The notes beneath the pieces are model-generated. The model had not been told where the DNA came from and did not search any database. It was given only the letters and a program-made list of their open reading frames with translations. DNA of 48,471 bases from Bacteroidota bacterium (GTDB lineage Bacteria > Bacteroidota > Bacteroidia > 2-12-FULL-35-15), in the NCBI GenBank assembly GCA_003151815.1, contig PLYN01000055.1, forward strand, positions 1-48,471, written 5' to 3'. The translations under genes and the position numbers were made by a program. Shown here piece after piece: positions 41,434 through 48,471 of this stretch (positions are counted from its first letter, which is position 1; each line of letters starts with the position of its first letter).

Positions 41434-41441
41434 CAAAATTA
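41434..41441 (-). promoter_or_regulatory. -7 box of the sulfate operon
   Basis: Read on the minus strand this is TAATTTTG, an exact TAnnTTTG match. Transcription would start near 41425, giving a leader of about 190 bases that contains the Cys leader peptide and the terminator. No clear -33 element. Confidence 0.55.
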
Positions 41442-41591
41442 AGTGTTTTTATTGTATCCACCTAATTTTTTTACAAAAAAATACGCATTAAAAAATCGCT
41501 GAAGAAGTTAATGATTACAGTTGTTTCGGAGGTTTAAAGTCTACTAATTTAATAGGGTTTAATCTACTATGTCTATAAAACCCATAGAACT

Positions 41592-42650
41592 TCAGTAATT
41601 TCTATCCTGCAAATATTTTTCGATCAATCTGGAAACAGCATGATCATGAATACTTTTTTTGTTGATCACCAATGCCGTTTTGGGAATGATCTTATCGAAC
41701 GGCTTCGGGCAATCGATTTCCCAGAAGCGGGCGTATATTTTTTGATGACTCAAAATATGTTTATAATTGGCGGAAACACTTCTTATGGTGTACTTATTTT
41801 TTTCAATAAATTCAATCCATTCGGTCGATCTTAAAAATTGTTCCTCTGTTAATTCCTTCTCTGTTTCGATCAACGGAAAATCATATAAATTGATCCAGAT
41901 GTCTTTTTCAACACGTTTATTTATTGCAATATTTCCATTATGATGCAATACGATATAATTGAAAAATCGATTACGCGTTTTTGTTTTTTTTGCCTTCACC
42001 GGTAATTCTGAAACTCTTTTTTTTGAATAAGCGAAACATATTGTGTTTAAAGGGCAAACCGAGCAATCGGGATTAACAGGTTTACATTGAATTGCACCCA
42101 ATTCCATGATGGCTTGATTGTGTATTGCCGGATTTTTTTTATCGATCAATTCATTCGCCAATTGATAAAATTCTTTTTTGCCTTGCGAGCTGTCAATAGG
42201 TGTTTCAATGCCGAATACTCTTGCCAATACTCGATATACATTACCATCAACAACAGCATGCGGTTTATCAAAAGCAAAAGAAGCAATTGCAGCAGCAGTA
42301 TATTCGCCAATACCCTTCAGGGATAGGATATCGGCGTATTCACTTGGAAATTTTCCTTTGTAATTATCAGTAATAATTTTAGCCGTTGCGTGTAAATTTC
42401 TTGCTCTTGAATAATATCCCAAACCTTGCCAAAGCTTCATTACCTTTTCGTTGTCGGCTTTTGCCAGATGTTTTACGCTTGGAAATTCTTTTGCAAACTT
42501 TCGGTAGTATTCCATTCCCTGATCAACTCGTGTTTGTTGCAAAATGATCTCCGAAAGCCATATCAAATAAGCATCTTTGGTATCACGCCAAGGCAGATCA
42601 CGCTTGTTTTGTTGATACCAATGAATGATTTTATTTGAGAAGTGTTTCAT
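41592..42650 (-). CDS. mutY: A/G-specific adenine DNA glycosylase
   Basis: Removes adenine mispaired with 8-oxoguanine. The 352-residue protein has catalytic Glu34 in WLSEIILQQTRVDQG, the helix-hairpin-helix LKGIGEYTAAAIASFAF with Asp135, a [4Fe-4S] loop C-x6-C-x2-C-x5-C (CKPVNPDCSVCPLNTIC), and a C-terminal NUDIX-like domain. It is divergent from HU. In related genomes it usually neighbours ssb-gldE-gldD, which here lie 13 kb away. Confidence 0.97.
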   Translation of the reverse strand: MKHFSNKIIHWYQQNKRDLPWRDTKDAYLIWLSEIILQQTRVDQGMEYYRKFAKEFPSVKHLAKADNEKVMKLWQGLGYYSRARNLHATAKIITDNYKGKFPSEYADILSLKGIGEYTAAAIASFAFDKPHAVVDGNVYRVLARVFGIETPIDSSQGKKEFYQLANELIDKKNPAIHNQAIMELGAIQCKPVNPDCSVCPLNTICFAYSKKRVSELPVKAKKTKTRNRFFNYIVLHHNGNIAINKRVEKDIWINLYDFPLIETEKELTEEQFLRSTEWIEFIEKNKYTIRSVSANYKHILSHQKIYARFWEIDCPKPFDKIIPKTALVINKKSIHDHAVSRLIEKYLQDRNY

Positions 42651-42861
42651 ATTTATTTAGAGTGCAATTTACAATAATACCTGATACCTTGGAAACAACG
42701 GAGATTTGCCTTCAGAAAAACCAGAAAAAAATACCCGCCAAGATCCGATTAAGCAGAAATCATAGTACGAATTCTCTTCAATATCTCCCCTTTAAAATAA
42801 AAGCATCCAACATTTAAAACAACAAAAGTTCAGATTTTTTTTCGTTTGTATATTAAAATAC

Positions 42862-42869
42862 TATCTTTG
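42862..42869 (+). promoter_or_regulatory. -7 box of the HU gene
   Basis: TATCTTTG followed by CACTCC, 60 bases before the ATG at 42929. The typA box is followed by the same CACTCC, so the two share a start-site context. Confidence 0.65.
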
Positions 42870-42928
42870 CACTCCTAAAAATAAATTTTCTCGAATTAAT
42901 TATTTGATTTTAAATAGATTATAGACAT

Positions 42929-43225
42929 ATGACAAAGGCAGACATAATCAACGACATTGCAGAAAAAACAGGAATAGAAAAAGTAGCGGTAAAGGCAAGT
43001 GTAGAGGCTTTTATGAAGTCAGTAAAGGATTCAATGGTAAATGGTGATAATGTGTATTTAAGAGGCTTCGGAAGTTTTATTGTTAAAAGACGTGCTGAAA
43101 AAACAGGTAGAAATATTTCTAAAAATACAACTATCATAATACCCGCTCATTATATTCCTGCATTTAAACCGGCTAAACCTTTTGCTGAAAAAGTAAAGAA
43201 AAGCTCGAAAAAAGTAGCAGCATAA
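42929..43225 (+). CDS. HU/IHF-family DNA-binding protein
   Basis: A nucleoid protein of 98 residues: MTKADIINDIAEKTGIEKVA at the N-terminus, the beta-arm region LRGFGSFIVKRRAEKTGRNI, then IIIPAHYIPAFKPAKPF and a Lys-rich tail (VKKSSKKVAA). The Bacteroidota IHF-like HU variant matches. It lies between mutY and the TPR-rng genes, a conserved neighbourhood in the phylum. Its -7 box is well placed. Confidence 0.96.
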   Translation: MTKADIINDIAEKTGIEKVAVKASVEAFMKSVKDSMVNGDNVYLRGFGSFIVKRRAEKTGRNISKNTTIIIPAHYIPAFKPAKPFAEKVKKSSKKVAA

Positions 43226-43228
43226 TTA

Positions 43229-43348
43229 AAACAGTTCAAAGTTTAAAGTTTTTTAGTTCAAAGCTTTTAAAACTGGAAGCTTGGCTTGATTAGAAATGAT
43301 AAGTATGGTGAGGAGTAGATTCGTATGGTGAGCGGAGTCGGACCATAC
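43229..43348. repeat. Two repeat types between HU and TPR genes
   Basis: AGTTCAAAGTTTAAAG-type units lie at 43229-43262. Downstream, GTATGGTGAGGAGTAGATTC (43303-43322) is tandemly followed by GTATGGTGAGCGGAGTCGGA (43323-43342), whose GTATGGT pairs with ACCATAC at 43342-43348. The second resembles a dispersed hairpin repeat. Confidence 0.6.
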
Positions 43349-43384
43349 ATAGCGATAAAACACTGATTTGTAATTAATAGAAAA

Positions 43385-44206
43385 GTGAGCAAGACGCAAA
43401 TATCAGTAATTGTAGGTTCAATAGTAGTGATCGTTCTTTTATTATTTGCAAACACCAAGCTTCCTAAAAAGGAAGGGTTGCCGCCAATGTCCGATCATGC
43501 CGGTGCTAAAAGTGCCGATATAAACACATTGATAGAGGGTGCTAAAAGTGCTTTAAATGCTGCTCAGAAGCTGAATTTTGAAAAACTGGAAGAAGCCTTA
43601 AAAACTTCTCCCGACAAAAAAAGATCTTTCGAGAACATTATCGATCAGTGGGATAGTTTACGTCAGCCGGCTGTTGCAGCTTTTTATATGGAACAGGCAG
43701 CAATAGCATCTTCCAGTGAAAAAACTTGGAAAGAAGCCGGTGACAGGTATTATACCGCTACCCGATTTGTGAAGGAAGAGGAAAAGCCGATACTTTATAA
43801 TAAAGCATTGGAGTGTTTTCAAAAAACATTGGACTTGAATCCAAACAATGTGGAAGCAAAAATTAGTTTGGCTTCTTGTTATGTTGAAGGAACAGCCGAT
43901 CCGATGAAAGGAATCACCATGTTGCGTGAAATTGAAAAAACAGATTCTAATAATGTGAACCTGCAACTCAACTTCGCTTTCTTCTCAGAAAAATCAGGAC
44001 AATGGGACAGAGCAATAGCCCGCTTTAAAAAGGTTTTAAAGATAAAACCTGATTTTATTGAAGCTTATTTGCACCTCGCCGATGCTTACGAACAAAAAGG
44101 TGATAAAGTAAAAGCAATTGAAAGTTTAGAAAAATACATTACTCTTGTAGATGATATTACCATTAAAACGGAGATTCAGAATTATATAAATAAATTAAAA
44201 AAGTAA
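43385..44206 (+). CDS. Membrane-anchored tetratricopeptide repeat protein
   Basis: A 273-residue protein starting at GTG (43385), as no ATG is available before the TM helix (residues 6-22, VIVGSIVVIVLLLFANT). Three or four TPR motifs follow, for example ALECFQKTLDLNPNNVEAK and AIARFKKVLKIKPDFIEAY. TPRs mediate protein contacts; the partner is unknown. It lies between HU and rng, and similar TPR proteins occupy this place in related genomes. Confidence 0.88.
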   Translation: MSKTQISVIVGSIVVIVLLLFANTKLPKKEGLPPMSDHAGAKSADINTLIEGAKSALNAAQKLNFEKLEEALKTSPDKKRSFENIIDQWDSLRQPAVAAFYMEQAAIASSSEKTWKEAGDRYYTATRFVKEEEKPILYNKALECFQKTLDLNPNNVEAKISLASCYVEGTADPMKGITMLREIEKTDSNNVNLQLNFAFFSEKSGQWDRAIARFKKVLKIKPDFIEAYLHLADAYEQKGDKVKAIESLEKYITLVDDITIKTEIQNYINKLKK

Positions 44207-44221
44207 TTAAACATTTTAGTT

Positions 44222-44308
44222 ATGCCAAGCGGTAAAAAAAGAAAAAGACATAAAATGGCTACTCACAAACGTAAAAAACGTTTGAGAAAAAACAGACATA
44301 AAAAATAA
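44222..44308 (+). CDS. AURKAIP1/COX24-domain small basic protein
   Basis: A 28-residue, extremely basic protein (MPSGKKRKRHKMATHKRKKR then LRKNRHKK) 15 bases after the TPR gene. The RKRHKMATHKRKKRLRK core is the bacterial counterpart of the C-terminal domain of mitochondrial COX24/AURKAIP1, thought to be a small ribosomal-subunit protein in Bacteroidota. It is far too short for standard ORF cut-offs but the spelling is unmistakable. Confidence 0.88.
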   Translation: MPSGKKRKRHKMATHKRKKRLRKNRHKK

Positions 44309-44359
44309 AAACAGTTAATAGCTGGTTTTATTATTGTGTGTTAAGCTAAACCTATTCAG

Positions 44360-44479
44360 GCAGAATGAAATTTTATATTTCATTCTGCTTACTTACACAC
44401 CTGTTTTTGCTTTCATCGGTTTCACCGATTTAGTCAGGATTAAACCTATTTATTGTTCTGAAGTTCATTAAAAATGAAC
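44360..44479 (+). promoter_or_regulatory. Three consecutive hairpins in the rng leader
   Basis: First: GCAGAATGAAAT (44360-44371) with ATTTCATTCTGC (44377-44388), a perfect 12-base stem. Second: ATCGGT (44415-44420) with ACCGAT (44424-44429). Third: GTTCATT (44463-44469) with AATGAAC (44473-44479). None is followed by a clear T run. They could stop transcription weakly or act as a site for RNase-based autoregulation. Confidence 0.6.
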
Positions 44480-44514
44480 CTTGGGACGATTGTATTTATT
44501 TAAAAAACTTTAGA

Positions 44515-46068
44515 GTGAATAACGAATTAATTATTGATTCTACATCCTCCGAAGTTGTTATTGCACTATTAAGTGATAAGTGCTTAGTTGAGCTTAATAA
44601 AGAAAAAAGTAATAACAACTTTTCAGTTGGCGACATATATTTGGGACGCGTTAAAAAAGTTATGCCCGGATTGAATGCCGCTTTTGTGGATGTTGGATAC
44701 GAAAAAGATGCCTTTTTGCATTATCTGGATCTGGGTCCAAATGCATTTTCTGTAAATAAGTACACGAAGCTTGTACAAACAGGAAAGCAAAACTCCTCCG
44801 CCCTGGAAGATTTTAAGCTGGAGAAGGAAATTCAAAAAGATGGCAAGATTGGAACCGTGATAAATTCCAATCAGCAAATACTGATACAAATAGCGAAAGA
44901 ACCTATCTCTACTAAAGGTCCTCGTATCACTACCGAAATTTCATTGGCAGGTCGTTACTTGGTATTGATACCTTTCTCCGATAAAATTTCGGTGTCCCAA
45001 AAGGTAAAGACCAACGATGAGAAAAATCGCCTGAAGCGTTTAATAGCAAGCATAAAACCTAAAAACTTCGGAGTAATTTTACGAACCGTTGCTGAAGGCA
45101 AAAGCGTTGCCGACCTTCATGCTGATCTGAATGATCTTATCAGCAAGTGGGATCAATGTTACGCAGCCTTAAAAACTGCACAACCTCCACAAAAAGTGTT
45201 GGGTGAAATTGATCGTACTTCAGCCATACTCCGCGACTTATTAAATGCAAGTTTCAATAGCATTCACATTAACGATGAAAAGTTATATGATGAACTAAAA
45301 ACATATTTGCACACCATTGCGCCCGACAAAGAAAATATTTTAAAACTTTATAAAGGTACAGTTCCTATATTCGAAAACTTTGGTGTTGACCGTCAGATAA
45401 AAGGCCTTTTCGGAAAAACGGTAACCATGAAAAGTGGCGGATACCTTATCGTTGAGCATACCGAAGCATTGCATGTTATTGATGTAAACAGTGGTAACCG
45501 CGCAAAATCAGATAATAACCAGGAAACAAATGCGCTTGAAGTTAATATTGAAGCAGCCATAGAAGTAGCACGTCAGTTGCGTTTGCGCGATATGGGTGGA
45601 ATTATTGTTGTTGACTTTATCGATCTGCATTCAGCAGAAAACCGCAAGCTTCTCTTTGAAAAGATGAGAGACGAAATGGCGAAAGATCGTGCTAAGCATA
45701 ATATTTTGCCTCCAAGCAAATTTGGTTTGATACAAATTACCCGTCAGCGTGTACGCCCGGAAATGAATATTGTTACTGTTGAAAAATGTCCTACTTGTGG
45801 AGGCTCCGGCGAAATACAGGCAAGTGTTTTAATAATGGATCAGATAGAAAATAACCTGGGTTATATTTTAAAAGAGCAAAACGAATCTTCCGTTACACTT
45901 TGCGTTCATCCATACTTAGAGGCATACATCACCAAAGGCTTCTTTACTTCACTTAGACGCAAATGGAGCAGCAAATTCGGTAAAAAAATTAAAGTACGTG
46001 CTGTATCTTCTTATACGTTTTTAGAATATCATTTTTTGAATAAAGACGAAGACGAGATAAAGATTTAA
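44515..46068 (+). CDS. rng: Ribonuclease E/G
   Basis: Endoribonuclease for RNA processing and decay. The 517-residue protein, starting at GTG, has an S1 domain (about residues 38-130), the 5' sensor/RNase H-like region, catalytic Asp323 (VIDVNSGN) and Asp367 (VVDFIDLHS), and the zinc-link CPTCGGSG (Cys425, Cys428). It lacks the long C-terminal scaffold of E. coli RNase E, hence the G-type. A hairpin-rich leader precedes it and a terminator follows. Confidence 0.96.
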   Translation: MNNELIIDSTSSEVVIALLSDKCLVELNKEKSNNNFSVGDIYLGRVKKVMPGLNAAFVDVGYEKDAFLHYLDLGPNAFSVNKYTKLVQTGKQNSSALEDFKLEKEIQKDGKIGTVINSNQQILIQIAKEPISTKGPRITTEISLAGRYLVLIPFSDKISVSQKVKTNDEKNRLKRLIASIKPKNFGVILRTVAEGKSVADLHADLNDLISKWDQCYAALKTAQPPQKVLGEIDRTSAILRDLLNASFNSIHINDEKLYDELKTYLHTIAPDKENILKLYKGTVPIFENFGVDRQIKGLFGKTVTMKSGGYLIVEHTEALHVIDVNSGNRAKSDNNQETNALEVNIEAAIEVARQLRLRDMGGIIVVDFIDLHSAENRKLLFEKMRDEMAKDRAKHNILPPSKFGLIQITRQRVRPEMNIVTVEKCPTCGGSGEIQASVLIMDQIENNLGYILKEQNESSVTLCVHPYLEAYITKGFFTSLRRKWSSKFGKKIKVRAVSSYTFLEYHFLNKDEDEIKI

Positions 46069-46095
46069 TTAGCATTCAATGCTTTCAGATAAAAC

Positions 46096-46130
46096 AAAAA
46101 TGCTCCACAATATTGCGGAGCATTTTTGTT
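46096..46130 (+). terminator. Intrinsic terminator after rng
   Basis: AAAAATGCTCC (46096-46106) pairs with GGAGCATTTTT (46117-46127), with a partly palindromic 10-base loop (CAATATTG) that resembles the terminator at 162-198. Confidence 0.85.
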
Positions 46131-46168
46131 TTTGTTAACTTTACATTCCTCCCTCCTAACGAAATTGC

Positions 46169-46240
46169 TTCCGCTTCCCTTCTCCATTTGGAGAAGGTGT
46201 CCAAAGGACGGATGAGGCGGAGAGGGGTAGGGGTGAGGGC
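46169..46240 (+). repeat. GC-rich palindromic repeat, long copy
   Basis: TTCCCTTCTCCATTTGGAGA, then AGGTGTCCAAAGGACGGATG, then AGGCGGAGAGGGGTAGGGGT. The longest member of the family in the window, in the gap before the DnaJ-like gene. Its ATG corresponds to the one used by the M28 gene, but here no gene starts from it. Confidence 0.8.
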
Positions 46241-46284
46241 TAACGGAGAAGATTTATTTCCTGTCATAATTGAACGCTTAAAAC

Positions 46285-46713
46285 ATGCAAAATAAAAACT
46301 GTTATACCGTTTTAGGAGTCACCGGCAAAGCCAATTCCAAAGAAATAAAATCAGCCTATCGTCTTTTAGCTAAAAAATTTCATCCTGATAAAAATCCCGG
46401 AAACAAAATTGCAGAAGATCATTTTAAAGAGATACAACATGCATATACAGTTTTATCGGATCCGGAAAAACGTAAAAAATACGATCTTAAATTTTCTTAT
46501 GATGGTGCCTATTCACAACAAAAAAAATATTCCGGATATAGTGGCAATGCTTATCAATATGCACAACAACAAGCTAAGCATCAAACACAACAACACAATC
46601 ATTATTCCAACCCCGCGCCACCATCAAAAAAACAGTATGGAACAGAAATAAATCAAATATTAATAAGCATTGTTATTGCATTGATATTGCTTTATTTCAT
46701 TGTATCATATTAA
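46285..46713 (+). CDS. DnaJ-domain membrane protein
   Basis: A 142-residue J-domain protein. Residues 5-68 are the J domain with the HPD at 33-35 ([11 protein letters not shown]) that stimulates DnaK ATPase. A Gln/His/Tyr-rich linker (residues about 75-115) follows and a C-terminal TM helix ([18 protein letters not shown]). There is no zinc-finger or substrate domain, so it is a type C J-protein tethered to the membrane. The client is unknown. Confidence 0.9.
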   Translation: MQNKNCYTVLGVTGKANSKEIKSAYRLLAKKFHPDKNPGNKIAEDHFKEIQHAYTVLSDPEKRKKYDLKFSYDGAYSQQKKYSGYSGNAYQYAQQQAKHQTQQHNHYSNPAPPSKKQYGTEINQILISIVIALILLYFIVSY

Positions 46714-46796
46714 ATTCTTATTCTGAAAAATCAACTATTTTCAATCCATTTTAATTATATAACACAGGATATACCTTAAATAAGGATTAAAATGAC

Positions 46797-46804
46797 TACT
46801 TTTG
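46797..46804 (+). promoter_or_regulatory. -7 box of typA
   Basis: TACTTTTG followed by CACTCC, 46 bases before the ATG at 46851. The context is shared with the HU promoter. Confidence 0.65.
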
Positions 46805-46850
46805 CACTCCCTTTCGTAAAGGGACCTAATCATTTATATTAAATAAAAAA

Positions 46851-48471
46851 ATGCAAAATCTTAGAAACATTGCCATTATTGCTCACGTTGACCATGGCAA
46901 AACAACTTTAGTGGACAAAATTTTACACACCGGAAAATTATTTCGCGAAAACGAAGAATCAGGTGAATTGATCTTAGATAACAATGACTTGGAGCGCGAA
47001 CGCGGAATAACCATTCTTGCTAAAAACGTATCTGTTCGTTACAAAGGCACCAAAATAAATATTATCGACACTCCCGGTCACAGCGACTTTGGTGGTGAAG
47101 TGGAACGTGTATTGAACATGGCCGACGGTGTAGTTTTATTAGTAGATGCCTTTGAAGGTCCAATGCCTCAAACACGCTTTGTAACTCAAAAGGCACTTGC
47201 TCAAAACAAAACAGTTCTATTGGTTATCAATAAAGTAGATAAACCAAACTGTCGTCCTGATGAAGTGCATGATCAGGTATTTGATCTGTTCTGTAATCTT
47301 GAAGCGACTGAAAAACAATTGGATTTCAGAACTGTTTACGGTTCATCAAAACAAGGTTGGATGGGTCCGGACTGGAAAAATCCGACAACTGACATTACTT
47401 ATTTATTGGATCAGATCATCGATTTTTTCCCTGAAGCACCGGCATACGAAGGTACTTTGCAAATGCAGATCACCTCTTTGGATTATTCATCATTTGTTGG
47501 ACGTATCGCTGTAGGCCGTGTATTAAGAGGAACTATCAAAGAAAACATGCCTGTATCACTTGTTAAACGAGATGGCTCTGTTGTAAAATCCCGTATCAAG
47601 GAATTATTTACATTCGAAGGATTAGGCAAGCAAAAAGCGACTGAAGTTGGTGCTGGTGAAATTGTAGCCATCACAGGTATTGAAGGATTTGAGATCGGTG
47701 ATACCATTGCTGATTTTGAAAATCCTGAAGGACTTACTCCTATTGCCATTGATGAGCCAACAATGAATATGTTGTTTACCATCAACAACTCTCCGTTCTT
47801 TGGTAAAGAAGGTAAATTCGTTACTTCTCGCCACTTACGTGATCGTTTGTTTAAAGAGTTGGAAAAAAATCTTGCTTTGAAAGTGGAAGAAACTAATTCA
47901 GCGGATTCTTATTTAGTTTTTGGACGTGGTATTTTGCACTTATCCGTTTTGATCGAAACAATGAGACGCGAAGGGTACGAGTTACAAGTTGGTCAGCCTC
48001 AGGTTATCATTAAAGAAATTGATGGCGTTAAATGCGAGCCAATAGAATATTTAACTGTTGATGTTCCTGAACCTGTATCCGGTAAAGTAATTGAGTATGT
48101 TAGTCAGCGTAAAGGCGATCTAAAGATCATGGAACCTAAAGGCGATTTGATCCATATCGAATTTGAAATTCCATCTCGTGGAATTATTGGTTTACGTAAC
48201 AATATTTTAACTGCAACAGCCGGTGAAGCTATTATGGCGCATCGTTTTAAAGCATTCGAACCTTGGAGAGGTGTGATACCTAATCGTGGAAGTGGTGTAT
48301 TAATTTCAGGTGAGCAAGGTACTTCAATAGCTTATTCAATTGATAAATTGCAGGATCGCGGTAAATTCTTCGTTGAAGCCGGAGATCCTATTTATGAAGG
48401 ACAAGTGATCGGTGAAAACAATCGTCAGGATGATATTGTGGTAAACATCACAAAAGAAAAAAAATTATCCA
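46851..48471 (+). CDS. typA: Translational GTPase TypA/BipA (3' end cut by the window)
   Basis: Ribosome-associated GTPase used in 50S assembly and stress adaptation. About 540 residues are visible of an expected 600. Motifs: G1 AHVDHGKTT, DTPGH, NKVD, then domain II, and the TypA-specific C-terminal region (EPIEYLTVDVPEPVSGKV, GIIGLRNNILTATAGEA). No stop codon is reached by 48471, so the gene continues beyond the window. It starts at ATG after a good -7 box. Confidence 0.97.
   Translation, partial: MQNLRNIAIIAHVDHGKTTLVDKILHTGKLFRENEESGELILDNNDLERERGITILAKNVSVRYKGTKINIIDTPGHSDFGGEVERVLNMADGVVLLVDAFEGPMPQTRFVTQKALAQNKTVLLVINKVDKPNCRPDEVHDQVFDLFCNLEATEKQLDFRTVYGSSKQGWMGPDWKNPTTDITYLLDQIIDFFPEAPAYEGTLQMQITSLDYSSFVGRIAVGRVLRGTIKENMPVSLVKRDGSVVKSRIKELFTFEGLGKQKATEVGAGEIVAITGIEGFEIGDTIADFENPEGLTPIAIDEPTMNMLFTINNSPFFGKEGKFVTSRHLRDRLFKELEKNLALKVEETNSADSYLVFGRGILHLSVLIETMRREGYELQVGQPQVIIKEIDGVKCEPIEYLTVDVPEPVSGKVIEYVSQRKGDLKIMEPKGDLIHIEFEIPSRGIIGLRNNILTATAGEAIMAHRFKAFEPWRGVIPNRGSGVLISGEQGTSIAYSIDKLQDRGKFFVEAGDPIYEGQVIGENNRQDDIVVNITKEKKLS

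Noticed and set aside
41236-41591. Metabolite riboswitch (for example SAM) in the cysH leader
   Set aside because: No conserved aptamer core that I can recognise; the Cys-Cys ORF and paired alternative helices explain the leader better.
46113-46295. 60-codon plus-strand ORF covering the repeat before the DnaJ-like gene
   Set aside because: Runs through a terminator and a dispersed repeat; composition reflects the repeat.
1-48471. CRISPR array, phage or defence island
   Set aside because: No regular spacer-repeat pattern, no Cas, integrase, phage structural or restriction genes; the repeats seen are degenerate and intergenic.

Overview
This window looks like a stretch of chromosome from an AT-rich, aerobic member of the Bacteroidota, probably a gliding or Flavobacteria/Cytophaga-like lineage. 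The evidence is gldD and gldE, a type IX secretion C-terminal sorting domain protein, a bacterial HU-CCDC81/SPOR protein, heme A synthase, the small COX24-like ribosome-associated protein, and many promoters with the Bacteroidota -7 box TAnnTTTG a short way upstream of starts. No rRNA, tRNA, CRISPR array, prophage or complete insertion sequence is visible. Most of the window is housekeeping genes with very compact spacing.

Layout. 0.2-2.5 kb: a DUF2795 protein, cobalamin adenosyltransferase, a small lipoprotein and a T9SS-sorted protein. 3-9.6 kb (minus strand): gatC, a PlsC acyltransferase, a polyprenyl synthase, a nucleotide-sugar epimerase, rfbA and an MMPL/RND-type exporter. 9.9-18.9 kb: trhO, a MORN-like repeat protein, cysS, an M28 lipoprotein peptidase, a GT9 glycosyltransferase that seems to start at CTG, a thioesterase, hemJ, an HU/SPOR protein and kdsB. 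19-24.5 kb: two tandem DUF1571 paralogues with a LysM nested inside, polA, and a small secreted protein. 24.6-29.3 kb: ctaA/COX15, gldD, gldE, ssb, purU. 29.4-33 kb: an outer-membrane protein with a secreted HMA-domain partner, then an Rrf2 regulator, 1-Cys peroxiredoxin and precorrin-2 dehydrogenase, and a divergent OmpA lipoprotein. 34-41.4 kb: one long minus-strand assimilatory sulfate reduction operon, cysH-cysD-cysN-FNR-[2Fe-2S] ferredoxin-[4Fe-4S] ferredoxin-sulfite reductase. 41.6-48.5 kb: mutY, then HU, TPR, COX24-like, rng, a DnaJ-like protein and typA/bipA, which runs off the end.

The most interesting signal is in the 356-base leader of the sulfate operon. It encodes a 25-residue peptide with tandem Cys-Cys codons. 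The 3' end of that ORF is complementary to the 5' arm of a strong intrinsic terminator that ends about 20 bases before cysH. The arrangement is that of a classical ribosome-mediated attenuator sensing charged tRNA-Cys, controlling the pathway that makes sulfide for cysteine. I know of no described example in this phylum, but could not search.

The second theme is repeats. Many gene gaps hold short-period degenerate repeats with an inverted partner, from at least eight unrelated sequence families, and each of the larger gaps inside the sulfate operon carries a different family. A GC-rich palindromic family has also entered genes: two inverted copies are translated in-frame in the linker of DNA polymerase I, and another copy supplies the start codon and first residues of the M28 lipoprotein signal peptide.
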